Origin: Salvelinus alpinus
Taxonomy: Eukaryota; Chordata; Actinopteri; Salmoniformes; Salmonidae
Direction: 5' to 3'
Assembly (NCBI RefSeq): GCF_045679555.1
Contig: NC_092122.1
Coordinates: forward strand, 16,283,565-16,347,564
DNA length: 64,000 nt
This document shows, piece after piece, positions 41,101 through 50,922 of the stretch. The position numbers and the translations under genes are program-made. Position 1 is the stretch's first letter. Every line of letters starts with the position of its first letter. The notes below the pieces were generated by a model. The model was given only the letters and a program-made list of their open reading frames with translations, was not told the origin of the DNA and did not search any database.

Positions 41101-42325
41101 AATGTGTAATTTGGGTGAACTATCCTTTTAAGTTTCCTTCTTGTCTATTGCAGGTCCAGGGCCAAATTGGAGAAGAATGGAGAAGTTGACCAAGAATATC
41201 TCAATGCTTTCTGAAACTATTGGAGCTATCAAAAAGGACATGGAGACTGATGATATCACATTCCTGCAGGTATGTGTGCCAGTATTACTTAATGTATGTA
41301 AATTGTTGGTGAATACAATTGTTTCACAACTGTCGATGAACACACCTGTAAGCTATGAGGCAGATAAGCATATTTGCAATGATTGACAGGTATATGGCCT
41401 TTCATTTCACAGCCACCTCATACTATAACAGTGTCATTTTCCCCTGTTATTTTTATAGAACTACGAAGCCATACTTATCAGGTAAGTCCCATTTTCTTTT
41501 ATCTCCATACTTTTCCATTCCATTGAATGGAATCACTAATGTTTAATTATTACCCTAGAGCCGACTGCACACCTCCATACACTGCTGCAAATGCTGAAAT
41601 GGGGCCAGGAGCATTCATTGACATGGCCAAGCATGTTGGATGTCTGACGTTCAAAGTCTGGAACAGTCTGATTAAGATTGTTGACTACAGTAAGTCCAGG
41701 GTATTTCACAATTCATTTCACCAACTCTCCAACATTTGTGAACAGAATATATCTTTCAATAGTTCTGTGAAATGGTTTATCTGTCTCCTTAGATCCTGTA
41801 ACCATGGATCCAAACACAGTGTCCACAAAGCTCATCCTCACTGATAACCTCACCACTGTGATGTGCTGTGTGGAAAAGCAGAGTCTTCCAGACAATCCTG
41901 AGAGGTTTCATGTAGGAGTGTTGGGGTCTGAGGGCTTCAATAAAGGCAAACATTTTTGGGACGTTGAGGTAGGAGACAGCGATAACTGGTCTCTGGGAGT
42001 AGCCAAAGAGTCCATTGAGCGGAAGAAGCTAGTAAAACTGGATCCTGAGAGTGGATTGTGGACCATCAGATATATTAATGGGAAATACAGAGCAGGTGTG
42101 AAATCCCGCAAAGAGATCAAGGTAGATGAATGTCCACAAGTGATCCGAGTATGTCTGGACTGTGACAAGGGGGAGGTGACATTCTCCGACCCCACTATGA
42201 GCAATACTCTGTACACCTTCAAACACACATTTACTGGAAAGCTGTTCCCATACTTTAGTATAGGAAGTCTTAAAAGCCCACTGCGCCTTTGTAAGAGACC
42301 CCACACTAAGTTAACTTTGACGTGA
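38123..42325 (+). CDS. TRIM35/A33-like TRIM gene, copy 1, probably disabled
   Basis: Six exons are recognisable: 38123-38521, 38743-38829, 41154-41269, 41459-41481, 41559-41689 and 41793-42325. Exon 1 encodes a RING finger (CPVCCDIF through CPVCRK, residues about 14-53) and a B-box ([12 protein letters not shown] through HKGHDC). The last exon encodes a PRY-SPRY (B30.2) domain with [24 protein letters not shown] proteins of this type are E3 ubiquitin ligases, and B30.2 binds the target. Exon 3 is only 116 bp against 231 bp in copy 3. The missing part of the coiled coil shifts the frame, so a TGA falls at codon 12 of that exon. Skipping exon 3 would restore the frame, because exon 2 ends and exon 4 begins in phase 0. 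Intron 2 is swollen by a Tc1 element and a palindromic element. The gene could be a recent pseudogene, or an assembly error may exist. Confidence 0.7.
38864..40408 (-). mobile_element. Near full-length Tc1-like transposon in TRIM copy 1 intron
   Basis: The ends are GCAGTCCATTCGGAAAGTAT on the left and ATACTTTCCAAATGCACTGTA on the right, an imperfect inverted pair next to TA. The interior on the - strand encodes a Tc1/mariner transposase in separated frames: an N-terminal DNA-binding part near 39,622-40,158, a catalytic part with [19 protein letters not shown] at 39,306-39,527, and a C-terminal [10 protein letters not shown]-containing part at 39,083-39,283. At least two frame breaks make it non-autonomous. 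It is a typical salmonid Tc1 family. Confidence 0.93.
40426..41131. mobile_element. Long palindromic element, one arm interrupted
   Basis: The left arm from TTAAAAGGGATAGTT at 40,426 to CATGCTTTG near 40,528 is mirrored by the right arm from CAAAGCATGG near 40,797 to AACTATCCTTTTAA ending at 41,131. The centre also mirrors itself: ATTCAAATCATGGGAC against GTCCCATGATTTGAATGG. Without the insert in the right arm it is about 465 bp. It encodes no protein and is best seen as a foldback or MITE-type DNA element in intron 2 of TRIM copy 1. Confidence 0.85.
40837..41073 (-). mobile_element. 237-bp tRNA-like insert (SINE-like)
   Basis: This unit is inserted in the right arm of the palindrome and flanked by the 4-bp direct repeat CTTA (40,833-40,836 and 41,074-41,077). 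Read on the - strand it begins TGTAACGGATGTG and ends CTGTTACA, so its ends mirror each other. It contains GGTTCGCGCC, close to the RNA polymerase III box B consensus, next to GTCCCT. This suggests a tRNA-derived SINE. The mirrored TGTAAC/GTTACA ends are unusual for a SINE, so class is uncertain. The unit is widespread in salmonid genomes in my memory. Confidence 0.65.
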
Positions 42326-43175
42326 GCTGGGGCACGAGGCAAATCTGCTCATTGGCCACTGCACTGCGGATTCCCTCTGCTCCAGCCTCTCCAACCTAAT
42401 GTGTGTTTGTGTATGTGTGTGTGTATATTGGAGGGGTTGTGGGGAAAAGCAGAAGATACAAAAAAGCAGAAAAGACAGGTTAAAAGTAAATGGGATTTAC
42501 TGTAGGACTATTTTCAGACTAGAGTTGAAATGATGTAACATATAATAGCAGCATATCTCATTGTATGACCATGTATGTATAGTTATACACTATTAAGCAA
42601 TACTACGATGTCTTCACCATCAGTAAGTAACGATCTACAATGTAGTTTTACAATTAGTTCCACAGTAATAACCTTTTCTCTTTGCAATGTCTGGACACTT
42701 ACTGACATTTAGTGGTAAAGTACTGTTCTCACAACACAGGTACTAATAGGCACATCACTAGTTTGATAAATAACAAAAAGGTCACTCTAGTCTGTACAGT
42801 GTATTTCCTAATAGATATTGGAAAGGTGACAGCTGCATATTTACTATATATATATATATATATATATGTATTATATGATATGGGTAAAAGCTGCTATGAC
42901 AAGATAAGACTTATTAATACATGGCTGTGTTAGATCACTCATTATTGTTGGTTGGAACACTACACACATCTGGGTTCCTGCCAGGACACAGAGGGAAATG
43001 TGATAGTTCTGGTTCAGTTTTCTGGAATATGAAAACTTAACTGTGGTTGGAGTTTTAGTCTGTATCATGCCTTTATAACCAGTATAACCTGCCCCTTGCG
43101 CCACAACATAGTCAACCTGCTTGATGGATTCTAGCCTTAACCAAGACAGAATAGCACACAGAGTGATACATTATA
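42326..43175 (+). promoter_or_regulatory. Spacer and upstream region of TRIM copy 2
   Basis: From about 42,500 this spacer parallels the region upstream of copy 1, including the TGGACACTTACTGACATTTAG phrase and a CTTTATAACC TATA-like motif at 43,071-43,080. A short (TA)n run lies at about 42,845-42,866. No exon is present. Confidence 0.4.
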
Positions 43176-43482
43176 ATGGCAGCCAGCTTGTCTCTCCTGG
43201 AGAAACACCTCTCTTGTCCCGTGTGTTGTGACATAAATAAAACTCTTACTGACAGTTGTGGCTGCTTTTCGTGATGTATTGTTGTCTCTACCTTCTTGCC
43301 CTTTATGTTGTTGTCTGTGCCCAATAATGTTTGTACCATGTTTTGTGCTGCTACCATGTGTTGCTATCATGTTGTTGTCATGTTGTGTTGCTGCCTTGCT
43401 ATGTTGTTGTCTTAGGTCTCTCTTTATGTACTGTTGTGTTGTCTCTCTTGTTGTGATGTGTGTTTTGTCCTATATATATATA

Positions 43483-44509
43483 TACACTGCTCAAAAGAAT
43501 AAAGGGAACACTTAAACAACACAATGTAACTCCAAGTCAATCACACTTCTGTGAAATCAAACTGTCCACTTAGGAAGCAACACTGATTGACAATAAATTT
43601 CACATGCTGTTGTGCAAATGGAATAGACAAAAGGTGGAAATTATAGGCAATTAGCAAGACACCCCCAATAAAGGAATGGTTCTGCAGGTGGTGACCACAG
43701 ACCACTTCTCAGTTCCTATGCTTCCTGGCTGATGTTTTGGTCACTTTTGAATGCTGGCGGTGCTTTCACTCTAGTGGTAGCATGAGACGGAGTCTACAAC
43801 CCACACAAGTGGCTCAGGTAGTGCAGTTCATCCAGGATGGCACATCAATGCGAGCTGTGGCAAAAAGGTTTGCTGTGTCTGTCAGCGTAGTGTCCAGAGC
43901 ATGGAGGCGCTACCAGGAGACAGGCCAGTACATCAGGAGACGTGGAGGAGGCCGTAGGAGGGCAACAACCCAGCAGCAGGACCGCTACCTCCGCCTTTGT
44001 GCAAGGAGGTGCACTGCCAGAGCCCTGCAAAATGACCTCCAGCAGGCCACAAATGTGCATGTGTCTGCTCAAACGTCAGAAACAGACTCCATGAGGGTGG
44101 TATGAGGGCCCGACGTCCACAGGTGGGGGTTGTGCTTACAGCCCAACACCGTGCAGGACGTTTGGCATTTGCCAGAGAACACCAAGATTGGCAAATTCGC
44201 CACTGGCGCCCTGTGCTCTTCACAGATGAAAGCAGGTTCACACTGAGCACATGAGCACATGTGACAGACGTGACAGAGTCTGGAGACGCCGTGGAGAACG
44301 TTCTGCTGCCTGCAACATCCTCCAGCATGACCGGTTTGGCGGTGGGTCAGTCATGGTGTGGGGTGGCATTTCTTTGTGGGGCCGCACAGCCCTCCATGTG
44401 CTCGCCAGAGGTAGCCTGACTGCCATTAGGTACCGAGATGAGATCCTCAGACCCCTTGTGAGACCATATGCTGACACATGCACATTTGTGGCCTGCTGGA
44501 GGTCATTTT
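43483..44509 (+). mobile_element. Tc1-like transposon, 3' end missing, with inverted internal duplication
   Basis: The left end is TACACTGCTCAAAAGAATAA, the terminus of a widespread fish Tc1 family. The + strand encodes the N-terminal DNA-binding part of a transposase from about 43,780 ([18 protein letters not shown]) and more of the catalytic region up to about 44,472 in other frames. The C-terminal third and right inverted repeat are missing. Instead 44,473-44,509 is a 37-bp perfect inverted copy of 44,029-44,065. The element is non-autonomous. Confidence 0.88.
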
Positions 44510-47075
44510 ACCCCCCCAAAAGGTGCGGACTCCGGCCGCAAAACCTGACATATAAAGGGAGGGTCCGGGGTGGGCCCTAATATGGCGGCGGCTCGGGTGC
44601 GGGACGTGGCCCCCACTCCAGCATTGTCAATATCCGCGTCGGTGTCTCTGGTAGATCCTGGCTGACTGGCGGATTCAGCCGATCCCGGCTGACTGGCGAC
44701 TCTGGCTGCCCATGGCTGGCGGGCGACTCTGGCTGCCCATGGCTGGCGGGCGACTCTGGCTGCCCATGGCTGGCGGGCGACTCTGGCTGCCCATGGCTGG
44801 CGGGCGACTCTGGCTGCCCATGGCTGGCTGACGGCTCTGGACGCTCATGGCTGGCTGACGGCTCTGGACCCTCATGGCTGGCTGACGGCTCTGGACGCTC
44901 ATGGCTGGCTGACGGCTCTGGACGCTCATGGCTCGCTGGCGGCTCTGGACGCTCATGGCTCGCTGGCGGCTCTGGCAGATCCTGTCTGGTTGGCGGTTCT
45001 GGCAGATCCTGTCTGGTTGGCGGCTCTGGCAGATCCTGTCTGGTTGGCGGCTCTGGCAGATCCTGTCTGGTTGGCGGCTCTGGCAGATCCTGTCTGGTTG
45101 GCGGCTCTGGCAGATCCTGTCTGGTTGGCGGCTCTGGCAGATCCTGTCTGGTTGGCGGCTCTGGCAGATCCTGTCTGGTTGGCGGCTCTGGCAGATCCTG
45201 TCTGGTTGGCGGCTCTGGCAGATCCTGTCTGGTTGGCGGCTCTGGCAGATCCTGTCTGACGAATGGCTCTAGCAGCTCCTGACTGACGAACGGCTCTGAC
45301 GGCTCGGGACAGACGGGCGGCTCTGACGGCTCGGGGCAGACGGATGGCTCAGACGGCACTGGGCAGACGGATGGCTCAGACGGCACTGGGCAGACGGATG
45401 GCTCAGACGGCACTGGGCAGACGGATGGCTCAGACGGCACTGGGCAGACGGATGGCTCAGATGGCGCTGGGCAGACGGATGGCTCAGATGGCGCTGGGCA
45501 GACGGATGGCTCAGATGGCACTGGGGAGACGGATGGCTCTGGCCGGATGAGGCGCACTGTAGACCTGGTGCGTGGTGCCGGAACTGGTGGTACCGGGCTG
45601 GACACACGCATCTCAAGGCTAGTGCGGGGAGAAGGAACAGGGCATACTGGACCCTGGATACGCACATTAGGCCTAGTGCGTGGTGCCGGCACTGGTGGTA
45701 CCGGGCTGGGGACACGCACTTCAAGGCTAGTGCGGGGAGCAGCAACAGGATGCACAGGACTCTGGAGACGCACAGGAGACTTGGTGCGTGGCGTAGGCAC
45801 AGGTGGTAATGGGCGGGAGACACGCACCATTGGACGAGTGCGTGGAGGAGGAACAGGGCTCTGGAGACACACTGGAAGCCTGGTGCGTGGTGTAGGCACT
45901 GGTGGAACTGGACTGGGGCGGGGAGGTGGCGCCGGAAATACCGGACCGTGCAGGCGTACTGACTCCCTTGAGCACCGAGCCTGCCCAACCTTACCTGGTT
46001 GAATGGTCCCCGTCGCCCGCCCAGTGCGGGGAGGTGGAATAACCCGCACCGGGCTACGTAGGTGAACCGGGGACACCATGCGTAAGGCTGGTGCCATGTA
46101 AGCCGGCCCGAGGAGACGCACTGGAGACCAGACGCGTTGAGCCGGCTTCATGGCACCTGGCTCAATGCCCAATCTAGCCCTACCAGTGCGGGGAGGTGGA
46201 ATAACCCGCACCGGGCTATGAACACGTACAGGAGACACCGTGCGCTCTGCTGCGTAACACGGTGTCCGCCCGTACTCCCGCTCTCCACGGTTAGCCTGGG
46301 AAGTGGGCGCAGGTCTCCTACCTGCCCTCGGCCCACTACCTCTAAGCCCCCCCCCCCCCCCCCCCCCCAAGAAATTTTTGGGTTGTACTTGCGGGCTTCC
46401 AGCCTTGCCTCCGTGCTGCCTCCTCATATCGCCTCCTCTCGGCTTTCGCTGCCTCCAGCTCTTCACGAGGGAGGCGATATTCTCCCGGTTGTGCCCAAGG
46501 TCCCTTTCCATCCAAAATCTCCTCCCATGTCCATGAATCCTTTGTTCCTTGCTCCTGTTGCCACTGATCACGCTGCTTGATCCTTGTTTGGTGGGTAATT
46601 CTGTCACGATCGTGTGGAGGAGAGACGGACCAAGGCGCAGCGGGATATGAATACATCTTCTTTTATTAGAACGACGAAGATGAACATGAAACAAAACACT
46701 TATACAAACTATACAAAACAACAAACGACCGTGACGCTACAAACGAAAGTGCACACACAAGCTACTTACGTTCAACATAGACAATTTCCCACAAACACCT
46801 AAAGCCTATGGCTACCTTAAATATGGCTCCCAATCAGAGACAACAATAACCAGCTGTCTCTGATTGAGAACCAAATCAGGCAACCATAGACTTTCCTAAA
46901 CACCTACACTCAACCATAGACATACCTAGACACATACACTCAACACAAACCCATACACTACAACCAACACCCCCTATACCATATAATCACCCAAAACACA
47001 CACATACCCCATGTCACACCCTGACCTAACTAAAATAATAAAGAAAACAAATAATACTAAGGCCAGGGCGTGACA
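44510..47075 (-). mobile_element. LTR retroelement copy, one LTR and proline-rich internal region
   Basis: This is a fossil LTR element on the - strand. One LTR of 474 bp lies at 46,602-47,075, beginning TGTCACGCCC and ending CGTGACA. The internal region (44,510-46,601) carries a long proline-rich open frame with short tandem repeats, 44,577-46,724 including its overlap with the LTR. I read it as gag-like or element-specific, not as a host gene. A polypurine-like TTTTGGGGGGG lies near 44,511-44,522, where a second LTR would be expected, but none follows. No reverse transcriptase or integrase region is seen, so the copy is incomplete and non-autonomous. Confidence 0.78.
44690..45550. repeat. 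Tandem repeats inside the LTR element's internal region
   Basis: Several short tandem arrays lie side by side. One unit of about 33 bp contains GGCGACTCTGGCTGCCCATG (44,696-44,830). A 30-bp GACGGCTCTGGA-type unit follows (44,829-44,970). A 30-bp unit with TCTGGCAGATCCTGTCTGG repeats from about 44,970 to 45,260. A further unit contains GGGCAGACGGATGGCTCAGA (45,300-45,540). All belong to the proline-rich frame on the - strand. Confidence 0.85.
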
Positions 47076-49052
47076 CCCTGTCCCCGCAGGAGGCCTTTTG
47101 CCTTTTGGTAGGCCGTCATTGTAAATAAGAATGTGTTCTTAACTGACTTGCCTAGTTAAATAAAGGTTAAATAAAAAATAAATATTCAGCAACCTTGTCA
47201 TCCTCAAATGCAGCCATAGCTTCTGTGAGGAGTGTCTATAGAAATACTGGAAGGATATGGACAATCTGCTGTGTCCTGTATGCAGGAACGAGTGTTCTAT
47301 TGATGAACCTAGCTTAAGTTTGGCCTTAAAGAGTCTCTGTGAATCGTTGCAGAGAGGGAGTGAAAAGGAGAAAGGATCTCAGGACAATTGCCAGCTGCAT
47401 GGAACTCTTCTGTTTTGATGACAAACAGCCCATCTGTGTTGTCTGTCACACGTCAAAGAAACGTGAAGGCCATGACTGCTGTCCCATTGAGGAGGCTCTG
47501 CCTGATTTGAAGGTCAGTTTGTGAAAATATCTGTTCACTTTGCTTTTATTTGAACTGGTCATTTAAATCACATTATGTGACTGAGTAGATAGTGACTGGC
47601 TGGATTAAAAGACTGGTCTGTGTAACATACATTTACCAGGTTTACAATAATCACTTTTCATTTATTTTTAGAGAGAAATCCAACGTGTGAGTTCCACTTT
47701 GAAGAAGGAATTAGTAAACATGAACACAGCCAAGATGTACCATCCAACCTGGGAAGAGCATATACAGGTATCTGTCATTAAAAAAATATGTGTTTAAATG
47801 TAGAAACATTTGAGCAGTGTTCAAGTTTAATCTTGTCTATTATGGTCGAGTCCAGTGTGTAGAGGAGCAGATAAGGGGGAGTTTAAGAAACTCCACCAGT
47901 TCCCGGAACAGGAAGAGACAGCCAGGATAGCTGCCCTGAGAAAGGAGGAGCAACAGAAATGTCAAGTGATGCGAGAAAGAGCTGAGCCGTTGACCAAGCA
48001 GATTTCAACCATAATAGAGACTATTCAAATGATCAAGGAAATGGAAGTTGACAATATCACATTCCTTCAGGTAAGGGTAAAGACTTTTTAAATAACAAAT
48101 ATGTAAATTCCCAACATGAGCTCATGAACTCACTGCAAAAATGAATGTTCGTCCAAAAGACGCAAGTGTCACACTGCTAGTCTGCAGTCAAATGTCGTAT
48201 TATGCCTTGAAATTATCAACCAGGAATTTGCTGGTGAATGATTTCACAACTGTAAATGAGTTATTTCTCTGTGAGTTTTTTCTCAATTATCTCATTGTCA
48301 TCTGATATAACATAGTGAAATATGTCCTTCTTTTTGTAGAATTACAAGGCCATACTTAATAGGTATGTCGTAAATTAAGTCCCATTTCATCCCTACTACA
48401 TACATGTTACACTCCATTTACAACAGCACAGATGTTTACTTATTCCCATAGAGCCGAATCCACAGCAACAGACACTGCAGATGCTGAGATAGTGTCAGGA
48501 GCATTCATTGACATAGCCAAGCATGTGGGATCTCTGAAATTCAAGGTCTGGAAGAAGACGCTTCGGATCGTTTACTATAGAAAGTCCAAGTTTTTCACAA
48601 ATGTTGTTTTTTAATATCTTACTGTAGCAAATAAGGCCACAATACTTTGGAAATAAATGTATTTTTTCAATAGTTATTTGAAATAGTTTTATCTCCCATT
48701 ACACCCACACACTTCAGTATTAAAGTACAATATTAAAGTACAATGAACTTTCCCCTTAAGCTTCAGTAACCATGGATCCAAACAGTGTCTGCAAGGCTCA
48801 TACTGACTCATGACCTGACCACTGTGACATACAGTGAGGAGAGGCAGAACCTTCCAGAAAATCCTGAGGCTAAAAATGGGAGTGTTGGGTTCTGAAGGGT
48901 ACAGTAAAGGCAGACATTTTTGGGATGTAGAGGTAGGAGAAAGTGATAACTGGACCCTGGGAGTAGCCAAAGAGTCCATTGTGTGCAACAAGTCACTCAA
49001 AATGTAGATTGTGGAGCATCAGATATATTCGTGGGAAATATAGAGTATGTGT

Positions 49053-49444
49053 TGTCACAAGCCGGCTCATAGCCTGTGACAAAAATGAGGGGACACGAAC
49101 AACAGGTATAGGCCAATTAAAAGAGTTCTTTATTATAAACAAAACTATTAACTTTAACTAAGAAAAAGGAATGAGGTGTGGAAGTATCATAATGTAAGGT
49201 GTATGTAAAGTGCATGGATGCGTGAATATGTGTGTGTGAACATGACTGAATGAAAACTATGCAAAACTACAAAGGAACAAACAAAACATGATCATACCTG
49301 GAGGAGCAGAGAGAGAGAGAGAGAGAGAGGTGATTAGTGAAACAGTTTATAAATACCCTGAGCCCAGGTGACTCCAATCACTAACGACCCTCCTCTGCCT
49401 GCAGGAGGAACCGCCCCCTGCACTGCAGAGGAGGAGCCGTGACA
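49053..49444 (-). mobile_element. Solo LTR inside the B30.2 exon of TRIM copy 2
   Basis: A 392-bp fossil LTR on the - strand begins TGTCACGGCTCC and ends GGCTTGTGACA. It is flanked by the 4-bp direct repeat GTGT (49,049-49,052 and 49,445-49,448). On its own strand it holds a TATTTATAAA TATA-like motif and later an AATAAAG signal, which fits an LTR. No internal region is present. The B30.2 coding sequence continues on both sides and matches copy 1. Confidence 0.85.
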
Positions 49445-49660
49445 GTGTAAACCCAGACATCCAGATCAAGTTGGATGAGAGCCCATGAGGGATCAGAGTA
49501 TGTCTGGACTGTGACAAGGGGGAGCTGACATTCTGCGATCCCACTAAGAGCACTACTATGTACACCTTCAATGATACATTCACTGAAAAAGTGTTCCCAT
49601 ACTTTTACAGTACCAATCAATTGGTCCCACTGCGCCTTTTGTCAGTTAGCCCCAACGTTG

Positions 49661-50922
49661 GGCAGAATATAAACATGAGTGGAGACAGGTTGCTAAGTTT
49701 ATAATAAGTGGGGACAAATATCTACTAACATGTTAATTAGTTGATGTATCAACTGGAGGGACCCCATTGTGTGAACTTTAGTTGAATCCAGCTCCATGTA
49801 AATAGCTGTAAGACCTCAACACAGAGCATACTATGGGTATAAGTAGTATAATTTAATTGATGCCAATAGAATGCATATATAACTTCTGTATGGTAACACC
49901 TGTCTATCTCATAATGCTTGTACAAGTGTTTAAAACAGTTGTTACAGTATGTAAAATATGTAAAGTACAGTCAATTATCTAAATAAATATTAAAAGTTTC
50001 TATTGCATTTCATGTTGTGCTTTTCTATTTAACTGAATGTACCTTCTTAATTATTTAAGTGGGTTTAGCTCATTTAATTCATTAACACGTTAGAAAATAA
50101 AGTTTCAATTTGCTACCATTGCAAATATTCACCACTAGATGGGGATCTCCAACAACCGGTATACAGTAGAGACCACTGTTGCTCAATGCCACACTGTAAA
50201 ATGGGCCTATAGTCAACGAGTGGGCCTACAACAAAAAGGGAAATATCAATGGAGTAAATACATCCCACGGCTATGACATTAACATTCAAATAGTAGTTGA
50301 TTTATATGATGTATTTGTAGTGCTCATGGCTTGACAACTCATTAGTGAAACATTACATTTAATATATATAAATAAGTTGTTTACAAAGTCAACAATGACA
50401 ACAAACACAAACAATGGAGTAACAGTAGTACCACCAAATAATGAAACCAATGTGAGCACATAGTGGAACTGGTGGTAAAGTGTTAAAGAATGGTCTGCCT
50501 GGCTCCACCCCGATAAGGATGTGTCACACCATAACAGGAAGAAGGAGGTCATAACAGGTCTTGGCGTCGCAGATAAAACAAGGAGCTAGTTACGTGTGTT
50601 TGGTTGCTTTCTCCTGTAGACGTGTCTTGGATATCAGGCGAGTGTCAATGTAACTTGTTCTATTAAAGCACTCCCAAACTAAACATCGACTTGTCCTAGG
50701 ACCTAGGCAGTAAGTATGGCCATTTTGAAGTTCAGACAGTATGTTGTTGAGCCCAAATATTTAGTTGGGTAAAGTTAAAGTAAATACTGTACCTTACAGA
50801 GGCCATTAGTTAACTAGAACACAAAACAAGGGCTCGCTCTGTGTTTGTCTAATGCCTGCAGCTCTGTGCGTCCCTTTGCCCTACATACCCTTCCAGAGGA
50901 AGAGTCACTTTCGTGTGAAGGC
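49661..50922. other. Spacer between TRIM copies 2 and 3
   Basis: No coding region is seen. An AATAAA at 49,982-49,987 could be the old polyadenylation signal of copy 2. The DNA before copy 3 does not show the upstream unit shared by copies 1 and 2, so copy 3 has a different promoter history. Confidence 0.5.

Larger units (their letters stand above)
43236..47182 (+). mobile_element. LINE 3' end split by nested insertions
   Basis: The left part (43,236-43,482) contains TTGTGGCTGCTTTTCGTGAT and TTGTTGTCATGTTGTGTTGC. The right part (47,076-47,182) contains GTAGGCCGTCATTGTAAATA and ends in a TTAAATAAAGG-type tail. Together these form the 3' end of a common salmonid LINE, 5' truncated as usual for target-primed reverse transcription. 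The two parts are separated by a Tc1 element and an LTR element. The LINE entered the RING exon of TRIM copy 2 first. No reverse transcriptase region remains. Confidence 0.8.
43176..49660 (+). pseudogene. TRIM35/A33-like pseudogene, copy 2, split by transposons
   Basis: The start and first 20 codons of the RING exon (43176-43235) are nearly identical to copy 1. The exon then stops at GTTGTGACATA and resumes at ATATTCAGCAACC near 47,183, with about 3.9 kb of nested mobile DNA between. Later parts are the rest of exon 1 to 47512, exon 2 at 47672-47767 (96 bp), exon 3 ending at 48070, the 23-bp exon 48340-48362, exon 5 from 48452 to about 48579, and the B30.2 exon from about 48,765. There is a stop in the RING (CGG to TAG at the codon after TGTCTA), an 11-bp deletion in the B-box, a destroyed donor after exon 5 (GT changed to GA), and a solo LTR inside the B30.2 exon. 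It cannot make a full TRIM protein. Confidence 0.9.

Noticed and set aside
44577-46724. 715-codon proline-rich frame as a host gene
   Set aside because: It overlaps the LTR, sits in the element's internal region and resembles a product seen in many dispersed salmonid copies, so it is treated as part of a fossil LTR element.
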